From a virus, in IMG/VR virus record IMGVR_UViG_3300042558_002764, positions 42,906-106,905 of that record: DNA of 64,000 nucleotides. One strand, given 5' to 3'. The notes under the pieces were generated by a model. It did no database searches. It was not told the origin of the DNA and was given only the letters and a program-made list of their open reading frames with translations. Each line of letters starts with the position of its first letter. The stretch's first letter is position 1. The translations under genes were made by a program, and so were the position numbers. Below are positions 7,165-14,576 of this stretch, in pieces.

Positions 7165-8089
7165 TACTTGTGAAGATGTTGTTAGATTAGTACATACTAA
7201 GTGGAAGACTTGTGAATGTGGTAAATCTGGTGGTCAATACAATGACGATTTAATTAGTGCTACTATCGGTGGTGACTGTGAAGTTATAGGTTTAAGAAAT
7301 GATTTTTTTAAAGAACAACCATTTTCTAAAAAAAGAAATGGTAAAGACGTAATCATACAAGGTGAATACTTGGGTGATAATCAGATACACAGAATCAAAT
7401 CAGGAAAAGGACCAAAATTAAAAATGGAAATTAAAGATAATGGTGATGGAACACATGATATTATCTTTAAAGATAAACGAGATTATACTGTAAATGTAAA
7501 AGGTAGTGATAAAAAGCCCAAAGAACTAAAGGGGGTAACATCTAATACCGAACCAAGTTTTAAAGATAAAAAGGTTAAAAAAGAATCTTTTATTTCTATT
7601 AAAAAAATAATTAAAGAAGAGATGGAAGATTTTGAATGGACAAATCAAATAGACCCATTAGAAAACTTTAAGGAATTCTTTTACGGTACTGGTGAATACG
7701 AATCTAATAGAAAAAATTCTCCAGGTATTTATATTGCTCGTGATATTAAATGGTGGTACAATTGGATTCATGAGATTGAAATGTCTCACGCCAGTTTTTT
7801 AGAAGATATTGAAGACTTAAATAACATGGTACATGACTTAGTTAATCCAATAGATGGTTCAGAAAAATATCGAATCTTAGCTATAGACGTATATTCTTAC
7901 CTTTCACCCACAAGACATTTAGGTGGTAAAAATTATTTACAAGATTCAGCTAGAACAATAGTTGATGGTTATGAAACATTAGGTCTTTTTGCTAAAAAAA
8001 ATAATTTAACTCTTTTAGAAACTTTATTTATTTTTGAACAGTTCTTGGATAAAATGCGTCATGAAGGTAAACCTTTACACAAAAATTAA
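7145..8089 (+). CDS. two-domain protein with N-terminal zinc ribbon, unknown function
   Basis: 314 residues from a GTG start; an in-frame TAA at 7139 rules out an earlier start. Residues 6-25 carry C-x2-C...C-x-C (Cys6, 9, 23, 25), a rubredoxin-like zinc ribbon, within a small domain ending near residue 60. Residues ~70-125 are beta-rich and Lys-rich. Around residues 140-160 there is an internal amphipathic stretch (ESFISIKKIIKEEMEDFEW) resembling the N-terminal peptides of neighbouring proteins. The C-terminal ~150 residues are helical and Trp/Tyr-rich (IKWWYNWIHEIEMSH... LLETLFIFEQFLDKMRHEG). The layout suggests a fusion of two formerly separate proteins. It overlaps the lipoprotein gene by 20 nt. 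I do not recognise the family. Confidence 0.62.
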   Translation: MKLIRCNTCEDVVRLVHTKWKTCECGKSGGQYNDDLISATIGGDCEVIGLRNDFFKEQPFSKKRNGKDVIIQGEYLGDNQIHRIKSGKGPKLKMEIKDNGDGTHDIIFKDKRDYTVNVKGSDKKPKELKGVTSNTEPSFKDKKVKKESFISIKKIIKEEMEDFEWTNQIDPLENFKEFFYGTGEYESNRKNSPGIYIARDIKWWYNWIHEIEMSHASFLEDIEDLNNMVHDLVNPIDGSEKYRILAIDVYSYLSPTRHLGGKNYLQDSARTIVDGYETLGLFAKKNNLTLLETLFIFEQFLDKMRHEGKPLHKN

Positions 8090-8097
8090 TAGAATAT

Positions 8098-8124
8098 AAA
8101 AAAAGGGTCCGAAGACCCTTTTTT
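8098..8124. terminator. bidirectional terminator between convergent genes
   Basis: Stem AAAAAGGGTC (8100-8109) with GACCCTTTTT (8114-8123), CGAA loop, T-run on plus and matching A-run for minus reading. It lies between the zinc-ribbon gene and the minus-strand clpP. Confidence 0.88.
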
Positions 8125-8812
8125 ATTTTTTCTTGACTTTACCAATTACCTCATCAATAATACCATATTCCAAAGCTTCATCAGAGCTTAACCATAAATC
8201 ACGTTGAGCGTCTTTTTCAACTTGTGAAGGTTTTTTACCACAATACTCACCCAAAAGTTCAAACAACAATTTGTTTGTTTTTTCCCATTCAATCATAGTA
8301 ATACGTGCGTCTTGGATATTACCCCCAGCACCACCACTAGATTGGTGTAACATTGTTTTTGAAAAACGTAGAGAACTTCTCATACCTTTTGTACCCGCTC
8401 CTAAAAGGACTGAACCCATTGAAGCTGCCATACCCGTGTTAATTGTTTGGATTTTTGTGTCAATATAGTTCATTACGTCAACCATAGAGAGACCTGATTT
8501 AACAGAACCACCTGGACTATCAATGTGCATTGTGATTGTTTTCTTTGGGTCTTGTTGTGACAAGAAAAGAAGTTGTGCCTGTACCGTGATAGCCATTCTA
8601 TCATCAACAGGACCAGCACACCAAATAATTCTATCCATCATCAATCTATCGAATACTGACATTGCTGCAACGTTCATCTGACGTTCTTCAATAATTGTTG
8701 GGGTAACTGAACCAATCACGTTTGGTATTGCTGATTGAAAATTTTGGTAGTCGTGTAGGGTTTGTGAGCCAATACCCATATGCTTTATTGCATATTTATC
8801 AAATTCTGTCAT
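8123..8812 (-). CDS. clpP: ClpP-like serine protease
   Basis: 229 residues, close to full-length bacterial ClpP. The catalytic triad is intact with canonical spacing: Ser131 in GMAASMGS, His156 in TMLHQSSGG, and Asp205 in QRDLWLSSDEA. The 25- and 49-residue steps match E. coli ClpP (97/122/171, mature numbering). The oxyanion segment IDSPGGSV (98-105) and the C-terminal EALEYGIIDEVI are also conserved. The N-terminal ~45 residues are longer than in mature ClpP and may be a propeptide. No ATPase partner is visible, so it may work with host ClpX/ClpA, act alone in head or tail maturation, or compete with host ClpP. It sits on the minus strand among plus-strand virion genes and has a host-like promoter candidate. 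The call is very sure at family level. Confidence 0.93.
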   Translation of the reverse strand: MTEFDKYAIKHMGIGSQTLHDYQNFQSAIPNVIGSVTPTIIEERQMNVAAMSVFDRLMMDRIIWCAGPVDDRMAITVQAQLLFLSQQDPKKTITMHIDSPGGSVKSGLSMVDVMNYIDTKIQTINTGMAASMGSVLLGAGTKGMRSSLRFSKTMLHQSSGGAGGNIQDARITMIEWEKTNKLLFELLGEYCGKKPSQVEKDAQRDLWLSSDEALEYGIIDEVIGKVKKK

Positions 8813-8842
8813 ATTTTATCTTTTATTATTTTTTTCTTAAAA

Positions 8843-8874
8843 CAAGAATATTTATAATAAAACAATTTGTCAAA
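8843..8874 (-). promoter_or_regulatory. candidate Bacteroidota-type promoter for clpP
   Basis: On the minus strand, TTTG (8871-8874), 20 nt, then TATTCTTG (8843-8850), one mismatch from TAnnTTTG. It overlaps the divergent late-type motif and the start of the gene at 8874. Confidence 0.4.
8848..8856 (+). promoter_or_regulatory. candidate late promoter motif
   Basis: ATATTTATA then ATAAAA, 17 nt before the start at 8874. Confidence 0.45.
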
Positions 8875-11294
8875 TGAAAAAACCTAATTACGATAATGCT
8901 TTAACTCTTTTGTTTGAAAATAAAGAAAGCAATGAATTAGAATACAACATACTTACCCTTGAGGGTGAAGACTTATATAGAGAACTAGCTTTTATTTTAA
9001 CAGAACTTTCATTAATTGATAGGAATAGTGGTAAAAAAATTATTTCTGAAGGTGAAAGAAGATTAATGGAAGAAAGTTTCATGTCTAGTTTAAGAGATTC
9101 ATGGAAAAATTTATGGGGAACTGCTAATAAACAAGCTCAACAAAATACAGGGAAAAATTTAACAGCACAACAACAACAAGCAATACAACAATCTCAAAAA
9201 GCTGTAGCTGATGCTACTCAAATATGTATCGAAAGAAAAGAAGCTGATTGGGAAGTTTATGGTACCGATAAAACCGACAAGAGTGAGGAAGCTAAAAAGG
9301 TTTGGATGCAGAAACAAATTAAATCTTGTGTTGAGGAAGTTCTTAGAGGTAGTAAAGGACAATCTATTATTGGTAAATTGGGAGATTTTTTACGTGATAC
9401 TGTAGTTGGTAAAGTTTTAGTTGGTGTTATTGCTATAGGTGCTATGGCTTATGTAACAGGAGCTATTGGTTCACATACTAAAACTACTACAAAACAAGTT
9501 GATGACGGTAATGTAGATGTTTCTGATAGTGTAGTTAAAAACGCTTCTGATAGTACTTTAGATAATCAAGTACATGTTAAGGTTAATCCTGATGGTGGTA
9601 TAGTTAAAGTTAAGGTTGGTTCCGATGGTAGTACCGTTGGTGTAATAGAAAGGGACCACGGAGTTACCGATTTAAAACCTGACCAAGTACAACAAGTTGC
9701 TGACAATATTATTAAAACAATAAAAGATGTTAACAAAGACCCAGACTTAGGTGGGAAACAAGTTAAATCTATCACATTAAAATTCCATTCTGATAAATCT
9801 AATACTGATGGTAATGCTGATTCTGACAATGATGGTGTTCCTGACAGTAATGATTGTAAGGGAGGACCTTGTGCTGAAACACATAATCAGAAAACTATTG
9901 ACTCTGTTTTGAAATTAGTAAAACAAGGTTTAGAAAAAGATGGTATTACAACAAAAGTTAAAGTTAAATCAGAAATTGGTGGTTTAGCTAAAGACCAAGT
10001 AAGTAAAAATAGTACTGACGCGAAAGCGGAACAAGGAACTACTGTAAGTGTCGATGGTATAGATGCCCCTATTAAAACTGTTAAAGATACTAGTTTTCAA
10101 CAAGGACCTTATGGACCATTAGTGGATAACCCACCAGCACCAGTTCCTAAAGCTTGTTATTTAGTTTTAAATGGTAAAAAAGTTACTTTAGGTAATGGTG
10201 ATTACATTTATTTCTACGGTAAGTTAGTAAATAAAAAAATACAAACAAAAAAAGACGGTCAGACATTTGAAGGTATGATTATTAAAGGTAGTGAAGCTGC
10301 TGGAGATACTGATTATGATTTAAAAGTATTGGGTGGATTCACACTTGAGGAAAATGCTTCTGGAATAAATAAAGGTAGATATCTATCTGTACAAGTTAAT
10401 AAACCTGAAGGTATTAAAGGTATGTATTTAATTGCATGTGGTACTGAAGGTGAAGGTGGTCAAGGTGGAGAAGACGTTGGCAGAGGTGAGGACAAACCTA
10501 TTAAAGGTGGTGATGAACCAATACAAGGTGACGAACCAATTGTAGAACCTATGGTACCAACTGATTTCTTACAAGGTAACAGAAATATGCAATTAGCTTA
10601 TTTGGCTAGTAACTTCTTACCTGAAGGAAAAGATTTTTGGTCAAACATGTACATTAAAAAAGGAACAGTAATCCCTAGTGGGTTTTTAGATGCCGCTCTA
10701 AACCAAGGTAAATATGACCCTGAAAAATATTTAACAGCTTTTTATAATAAACTTAAAAAAGATAATTCACTTACTAGAGATATTAATCTTGGTGCGTGGT
10801 TAGCTAAAGTACGTAGTACAGAAAATTTAGGTTTAATAAAATGGGTTAGGAATACAAGAAAAGGTATTGGTAGTTTTATTAAAAATTTACAAAAATCATT
10901 CCCTGAGTTTGGTATTGGTAAAAGACAAAAAGCTAAATCTGTTAGACCAGGTGCTGAAGGACAAGCTATGGGATTGGCAGGTGAATCTTTAAATGGTAGA
11001 GTTGATTTAATTAATGAATTAAGTGGTTCCGCTGAACAAGCTGGTTTTGACCAAAATCAGTTTATGAAAAATTTACCACAATTTATGGCTATGTTAAGTG
11101 CAATGTATTACAGCGTTGGGGGTACTAAATTACCGTACGACAAGGAAGCTGTATTACAAAAATGTAAAAAATATGGATGTAAAACAGGTGGTGGTACCAA
11201 ATATAAGAAAACAAAGTCAGATGACTATAAATTTTTAGAATCTAATTCACCTTTAAAAGAAGAATTAAATAGAATAAAAAAGTTGATGAAATAA
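8874..11294 (+). CDS. large putative virion protein with one membrane segment, unknown function
   Basis: 806 residues, not recognised as a whole. The N-terminal ~160 residues are helical and Gln-rich. A hydrophobic segment at ~177-199 (GKVLVGVIAIGAMAYVTGAIG) could span a membrane. Residues ~317-330 carry DSDNDGVPDSNDC, a thrombospondin type-3-like calcium-binding loop. Residues ~530-560 are a Gly/Glu/Pro linker. Near residue ~675 a FIKNLQKSFPEFGI motif matches a segment of the 590-residue protein at 14577, so the two share a module. The C-terminus (PLKEELNRIKKLMK) is an amphipathic helix like other putative packaging tails. The late-type motif and its place before the tail tube suggest a virion component, perhaps one that enters the host envelope. 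Confidence 0.6.
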   Translation: MKKPNYDNALTLLFENKESNELEYNILTLEGEDLYRELAFILTELSLIDRNSGKKIISEGERRLMEESFMSSLRDSWKNLWGTANKQAQQNTGKNLTAQQQQAIQQSQKAVADATQICIERKEADWEVYGTDKTDKSEEAKKVWMQKQIKSCVEEVLRGSKGQSIIGKLGDFLRDTVVGKVLVGVIAIGAMAYVTGAIGSHTKTTTKQVDDGNVDVSDSVVKNASDSTLDNQVHVKVNPDGGIVKVKVGSDGSTVGVIERDHGVTDLKPDQVQQVADNIIKTIKDVNKDPDLGGKQVKSITLKFHSDKSNTDGNADSDNDGVPDSNDCKGGPCAETHNQKTIDSVLKLVKQGLEKDGITTKVKVKSEIGGLAKDQVSKNSTDAKAEQGTTVSVDGIDAPIKTVKDTSFQQGPYGPLVDNPPAPVPKACYLVLNGKKVTLGNGDYIYFYGKLVNKKIQTKKDGQTFEGMIIKGSEAAGDTDYDLKVLGGFTLEENASGINKGRYLSVQVNKPEGIKGMYLIACGTEGEGGQGGEDVGRGEDKPIKGGDEPIQGDEPIVEPMVPTDFLQGNRNMQLAYLASNFLPEGKDFWSNMYIKKGTVIPSGFLDAALNQGKYDPEKYLTAFYNKLKKDNSLTRDINLGAWLAKVRSTENLGLIKWVRNTRKGIGSFIKNLQKSFPEFGIGKRQKAKSVRPGAEGQAMGLAGESLNGRVDLINELSGSAEQAGFDQNQFMKNLPQFMAMLSAMYYSVGGTKLPYDKEAVLQKCKKYGCKTGGGTKYKKTKSDDYKFLESNSPLKEELNRIKKLMK

Positions 11295-11314
11295 AAATAA
11301 AATATTTTATCAGC

Positions 11315-11323
11315 ATATTTATA
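11315..11323 (+). promoter_or_regulatory. candidate late promoter motif before tail tube
   Basis: ATATTTATA then ATTAAA, 36 nt before the tube gene start. Confidence 0.45.
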
Positions 11324-11359
11324 ATTAAACATAACAAAAAATTAAAAAAAAATTAAACT

Positions 11360-11848
11360 ATGGCAGATTTGTTAATGAGAATGCCTGTTCCTTACGAACC
11401 AAAGAAAAAGAATAGGTTTATATTTAGATTCCCTACACCATTGGGTATCCAAGAATGGTTTGTATCAACAGGTGCTAGACCGACTTATACAGCAGAAGAA
11501 ACTGAGATTCAATTCTTAAATACTTCTACTTTTGTAATTGGTAGATTTACTTGGGAAACAATCGATGTTACTTTCCGTGACCCAATCGGTCCTTCAGCTA
11601 CTCAAGCACTTATGGAGTGGGTTCGCCTTCACTCTGAATCTGTTACAGGTAGACAAGGTTACGCAGCTGGTTACAAGAAAGATGTAGAGTTGGAGTTGTT
11701 AGACCCAACAGGAGTTGTTATCGAAAAGTGGATTCTACAAGGTACAATGATTACTTCAGCTAACTTTGGTGATTTGGATTACTCTTCATCAGATATCGCT
11801 GATATCTCTGTTACTTTAAGATTTGACAGAGCAATTAGTGTATTCTGA
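11360..11848 (+). CDS. gp19: tail tube protein (T4 gp19-like)
   Basis: 162 residues, essentially the length of T4 gp19 (163). The pattern of the T4-type tube family is clear: an N-terminal PxKKNRFIFRFP strand, GIQEWFVSTGARPT, IGRFTWETIDVTFRDPIGPSATQALMEW, then ELELLDPTGVVIEKWILQGTMI and a closing strand SSDIADISVTLRFDRA. It forms the inner tube of the contractile tail through which DNA passes. It is monocistronic: A-rich leader, candidate late motif upstream, strong hairpin downstream. The codon choice looks more uniform than in neighbouring genes, which fits a highly expressed gene (impression, not computed). Confidence 0.93.
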   Translation: MADLLMRMPVPYEPKKKNRFIFRFPTPLGIQEWFVSTGARPTYTAEETEIQFLNTSTFVIGRFTWETIDVTFRDPIGPSATQALMEWVRLHSESVTGRQGYAAGYKKDVELELLDPTGVVIEKWILQGTMITSANFGDLDYSSSDIADISVTLRFDRAISVF

Positions 11849-11871
11849 TATTTCTTTATTGAACATAAATT

Positions 11872-11911
11872 ATACCCCTTTTATAAATTTTTATATGAAA
11901 GGGGTATTTTT
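11872..11911. terminator. bidirectional terminator after tail tube
   Basis: Stem ATACCCCTTT (11872-11881) with AAAGGGGTAT (11898-11907), followed by a T-run. It is shared with the convergent minus-strand oxygenase gene ending at 11910. Confidence 0.85.
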
Positions 11912-12359
11912 ATTTACTTATTATCCTAAAACCAATTAATTTTTTATTAAAAGTATTATCTCCTACTAAAAAATTTTGACTTTTATGATATAAACCTATA
12001 TTGAATATTACTAAACGGTTTAATTTATTTTCAACTAATTGTTCATCAGCACCATCAAAGAAAATAGTACCTCCATTTGGTACTTCATTTAAATAAATAA
12101 ACATTTTATATTTTTCATTACGTATTTTTTTATCTAAATGTTTATTTACCGGTTCTGAGTTATTTGTCTTTGTTACATTATTATATAGACCAATCCAATC
12201 AGAATTTATATTTTGTATTTTTTCTTTATTTTCTTCCCAAAAATTATTAACAAAATTTTTATCACCAATAATACCTTGTCCATAAAAATTATCAATGTAG
12301 TCTTGGCAAGTTTTTAAAACTTCATCAGATAAAAAATTGTCTATATAAATAACGTCCAT
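11910..12359 (-). CDS. 2-oxoglutarate/Fe(II)-dependent oxygenase
   Basis: 149 residues, a minimal prolyl-4-hydroxylase-like double-stranded beta-helix. The iron triad is His74 and Asp76 (KHLDKK) with His125 (GLYHKS), and Arg145 in LIGFRI fits the residue that binds the 2OG carboxylate. The N-terminus (MDVIYIDNFLSDEVLKTC) matches the usual lead-in strand and helix. Such enzymes hydroxylate proteins, nucleobases or small molecules and are common in large phages; the substrate here cannot be told. It lies downstream of the M20 peptidase gene on the same strand, separated by a terminator. An ATATTTATA motif sits only 3 nt before the start, closer than in other genes, so that copy may not act as a promoter. 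Confidence 0.78.
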   Translation of the reverse strand: MDVIYIDNFLSDEVLKTCQDYIDNFYGQGIIGDKNFVNNFWEENKEKIQNINSDWIGLYNNVTKTNNSEPVNKHLDKKIRNEKYKMFIYLNEVPNGGTIFFDGADEQLVENKLNRLVIFNIGLYHKSQNFLVGDNTFNKKLIGFRIISK

Positions 12360-12362
12360 ATT

Positions 12363-12371
12363 TATAAATAT
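12363..12371 (-). promoter_or_regulatory. ATATTTATA motif next to oxygenase start
   Basis: The same motif as the candidate late promoter, on the minus strand, ending 3 nt before the start codon. The short distance would leave almost no leader, so the role is doubtful. Confidence 0.25.
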
Positions 12372-12380
12372 TTAATGATA

Positions 12381-12410
12381 AAAAAAAAGACCCTTTTGGG
12401 TCCCTTTTTT
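12381..12410 (-). terminator. terminator after M20 peptidase gene (minus strand)
   Basis: Stem GACCC/GGGTC (12389-12393 with 12398-12402) with a 4-nt loop. Reading on the minus strand it is followed by eight T (plus-strand A-run 12381-12388). Confidence 0.8.
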
Positions 12411-13427
12411 TTAATAATCATATCTGAAATACTCTTCATTATCTGTTCCGTAATTTACGATTGAATAACCTCCATTAAATTCATCATAATCCCATAGGTC
12501 AGAAAAATCTTCATCATCCTTGTAATGATAATCTAAGTCATTGTCATCATTATCCTCATCGTAAAACAAGTCTTCTTTTTCTGTTAGAATAGTTTTAGTA
12601 TTTTCTTTCTTCACAGGAGCCCAAGAAGTTGATACGTAACTAACAATTGGGTCTTCAACTCTTTCGTAGAAGTTTTCACCAAGAGTTTTATGAAGTTTAA
12701 GACCTAATTCAAAACCATTTTGAACCTCGTCAATAACAACATACTCATTTGCTGTGTGGTAACGGTGATAACCTGCTGCCAAGTTCAAACACGAGAAACC
12801 AAACTTCTCCATCAAAGGCCAAATATCAGTATAAGGGTGACGTTCCCAATGTGTGATACCGTGTTCAGTGATAAGACCACCTACTTTTGAGCCAAATTCA
12901 GATTTTTTACCAAAAAGTTGTTTACCCATAAGTGTCATACTCATTGAGTCTCCTTCAGGTGAATCATACTGAATAGCGTAACCAACATTTTTAAAGAACT
13001 CAGGGTCAGCTTGGCGTGAACCAACACAACCTACTTCTTCCGATACAAAGAATGCTGCTTTAACGTTGTCCAATGTATCCAACATTTCAAGACAAAGATA
13101 AACACCACACTTATCATCACCACCAATACCGGATGGTTTCATAGTTTCTTTATCGATACCAGTAAGAATAACTCTACCGTTTTCTTCTAATTGAACTACT
13201 TTAAAGTTTGGGTTAACTTTGTGGACAGTATCCGTGTGTGATACAAAACAAGGGTACCATTCAGCTTTACCTTTAGTAACATAGATATTACCGATTTTAT
13301 CTGTGTAATGCTCAAAACCTTTTTCTGTCAAGACATTTTGTAAGTAAGTAATCATCAACTCCTCATCACCTGAGTATGTAGGTACTGATAATACTTCTTT
13401 TAATCTTTGTAATTTTCTATCTTCCAT
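12411..13427 (-). CDS. M20-family zinc aminopeptidase, peptidase T-like
   Basis: 338 residues. All metal-site motifs of the M20 (PepT/dipeptidase) family are in order: SHTDTV (His64, Asp66), GGDDKCG (Asp104/105), SEEVGCVGS (Glu130 catalytic base, Glu131), YDSPEGD (Asp155) and a late HRYHTANEY (His221/224). The N-terminal SVPTYSGDEE is also typical. The usual dimerisation (lid) domain between the Asp155 and His221 motifs appears reduced. The last ~70 residues are an acidic Asp/Tyr-rich tail not found in bacterial PepT. It may cleave small peptides for amino-acid supply, or a peptide substrate of host defence or signalling; both are inference. The start is supported by a well-spaced Bacteroidota-type promoter 23 nt upstream. 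Confidence 0.85.
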   Translation of the reverse strand: MEDRKLQRLKEVLSVPTYSGDEELMITYLQNVLTEKGFEHYTDKIGNIYVTKGKAEWYPCFVSHTDTVHKVNPNFKVVQLEENGRVILTGIDKETMKPSGIGGDDKCGVYLCLEMLDTLDNVKAAFFVSEEVGCVGSRQADPEFFKNVGYAIQYDSPEGDSMSMTLMGKQLFGKKSEFGSKVGGLITEHGITHWERHPYTDIWPLMEKFGFSCLNLAAGYHRYHTANEYVVIDEVQNGFELGLKLHKTLGENFYERVEDPIVSYVSTSWAPVKKENTKTILTEKEDLFYDEDNDDNDLDYHYKDDEDFSDLWDYDEFNGGYSIVNYGTDNEEYFRYDY

Positions 13428-13449
13428 AGTGTGTTTTTTAATTATAAAG

Positions 13450-13480
13450 CAAATATACGTTATGTTTTTACTTTGGCAAA
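13450..13480 (-). promoter_or_regulatory. Bacteroidota-type promoter for the M20 peptidase gene
   Basis: Minus strand: TTTG (13477-13480), exactly 19 nt, TATATTTG (13450-13457). This matches the TTG-N(17-23)-TAnnTTTG consensus of Bacteroidota primary sigma. The expected transcript start leaves a leader of roughly 15 nt. Confidence 0.7.
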
Positions 13481-13605
13481 ATTTTTGTTGAAAAAAAATT
13501 AAAACTTTTTCTATTTATAGAGAAATGAATAAATCTTTACTTTGTTAATAAAGGGTTTAAGATTAAAATATAAAATAATATAAAATATAAAAAAAAGTTT
13601 TTAAA

Positions 13606-14367
13606 ATGTCAAATCAAGAAAACGAATTTAATTTTGATGCTCCATTCGATGTACTAGAGTTACCATCAAAAGGATTATTGTACCCAGGTAGACCATCTAC
13701 GGTTAGGGTAGAATATCTTACTGCTTCCGATGAGAATATTTTAACTTCACCAAACTTAATTAAAAGTGGTAAAGTTTTAGATATTCTTCTACAAAAGAAA
13801 ATTAAAAGTACAGAAATCTCTTTAGACCAAATGTTAGTTGGTGATAGAAACTCCATTATGATTTGGTTAAGAGCCACAGGATATGGTGAAATGTATCCAG
13901 TTAAAATGATGGACCCTGAAACAGGTGATGAATTTGAAACAGAAATTGATTTGTCTGCTTTAGGTACAAAAGAATTAACTGCTGAACCAGATGAAAATGG
14001 TGAGTTTGACTTTTTCTTACCTAGAAGTAAAAAGAAAATTAAATTTAAATTGTTAACTGTTTCTGATGAATCTTCTATCAGTAAAAAAACAGACCAAAGA
14101 AACAAAGCAACAAAATCTTTAATTAGTAACGCTTTAACATATAGATTACAGGCACAAATTAAAGAAATTGACGGTAACAGAGACCCTGCTTTCCTTGCTA
14201 AGTTTATTGAAGTTATGCCAGCTTTTGATTCTCTAAAGTTTAGAGAATATTCAGACGAAATTGAGCCAGGAATAGAACTGGAGGTGGACGTGGAGGGACC
14301 ATCTGGTCCATTTCGTAGTCCCTTTAACATTGGACTCAACTTTTTTTGGCCTAACGCTAGAGTATAG
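13606..14367 (+). CDS. gp26-like baseplate hub assembly protein
   Basis: 253 residues. The opening (LELPSKGLLYPG, VRVEYLTASDENILTSPNLIKSG, VLDILLQ) is characteristic of the T4 gp26-type family of hub assembly proteins in T4-like phages. It then has ISLDQMLVGDRNSIMIWLRATGYGEMYPV and ends with a FNIGLNFFWPNARV tail. The FFWP end and the overlapping +1-frame continuation (YRKNLIEVIYY... SEILKMPVWERR) look like two halves of one tail-assembly-chaperone-like product, possibly joined by frameshifting. A TATTTATA at 13512 lies 87 nt upstream; the 178-nt gap 13428-13605 otherwise holds only the divergent peptidase promoter. The long antisense frame (13614-14339) is a codon-bias shadow. Confidence 0.75.
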   Translation: MSNQENEFNFDAPFDVLELPSKGLLYPGRPSTVRVEYLTASDENILTSPNLIKSGKVLDILLQKKIKSTEISLDQMLVGDRNSIMIWLRATGYGEMYPVKMMDPETGDEFETEIDLSALGTKELTAEPDENGEFDFFLPRSKKKIKFKLLTVSDESSISKKTDQRNKATKSLISNALTYRLQAQIKEIDGNRDPAFLAKFIEVMPAFDSLKFREYSDEIEPGIELEVDVEGPSGPFRSPFNIGLNFFWPNARV

Positions 14368-14395
14368 AAAAAACCTAATAGAGGTAATCTATTAT

Positions 14396-14536
14396 ATGGT
14401 TAAACATATGCGTTTTAGTTATTCAGAAATTTTAAAAATGCCTGTTTGGGAAAGGAGAATCTATGTTGACCTTTGGCAAAAAGAAATGGAAGAACAACAA
14501 AAACAGTATAAAAATGCTCAAAGCAAAAAAAGATAA
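14396..14536 (+). CDS. small gp51-like hub assembly partner, or frameshift extension of the gene before
   Basis: From the first ATG in frame this is 46 residues (MVKHMRFSYSEILKMPVWER then a Glu/Lys/Gln-rich helix). The frame is open upstream to at least a TTG at 14330, and the upstream codons look coding (EYRKNLIEVIYY). The GFSYSEIxxMPVxxRR-type motif occurs in small proteins or C-terminal extensions following gp26-like proteins in T4-like phages. The frame is +1 relative to the gp26-like gene, and a run of seven T lies at 14341-14347 in the overlap. Either it is translated on its own from 14396, 29 nt after the upstream stop, or as a +1 frameshift product. The sequence alone cannot decide. 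Confidence 0.55.
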   Translation: MVKHMRFSYSEILKMPVWERRIYVDLWQKEMEEQQKQYKNAQSKKR

Positions 14537-14550
14537 AACAAAATTAAGGC

Positions 14551-14558
14551 ATATTTAT
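14551..14558 (+). promoter_or_regulatory. candidate late promoter motif
   Basis: ATATTTAT then CAATAAAA, 18 nt before the start at 14577. Confidence 0.45.
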
Positions 14559-14576
14559 CAATAAAAAGAAATCAAA

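Noticed and set aside
13614-14339. 241-codon antisense frame over the gp26-like gene
   Set aside because: The opposite strand encodes a recognisable hub assembly protein; the antisense frame is Ser/Leu-rich with no leader or motif.
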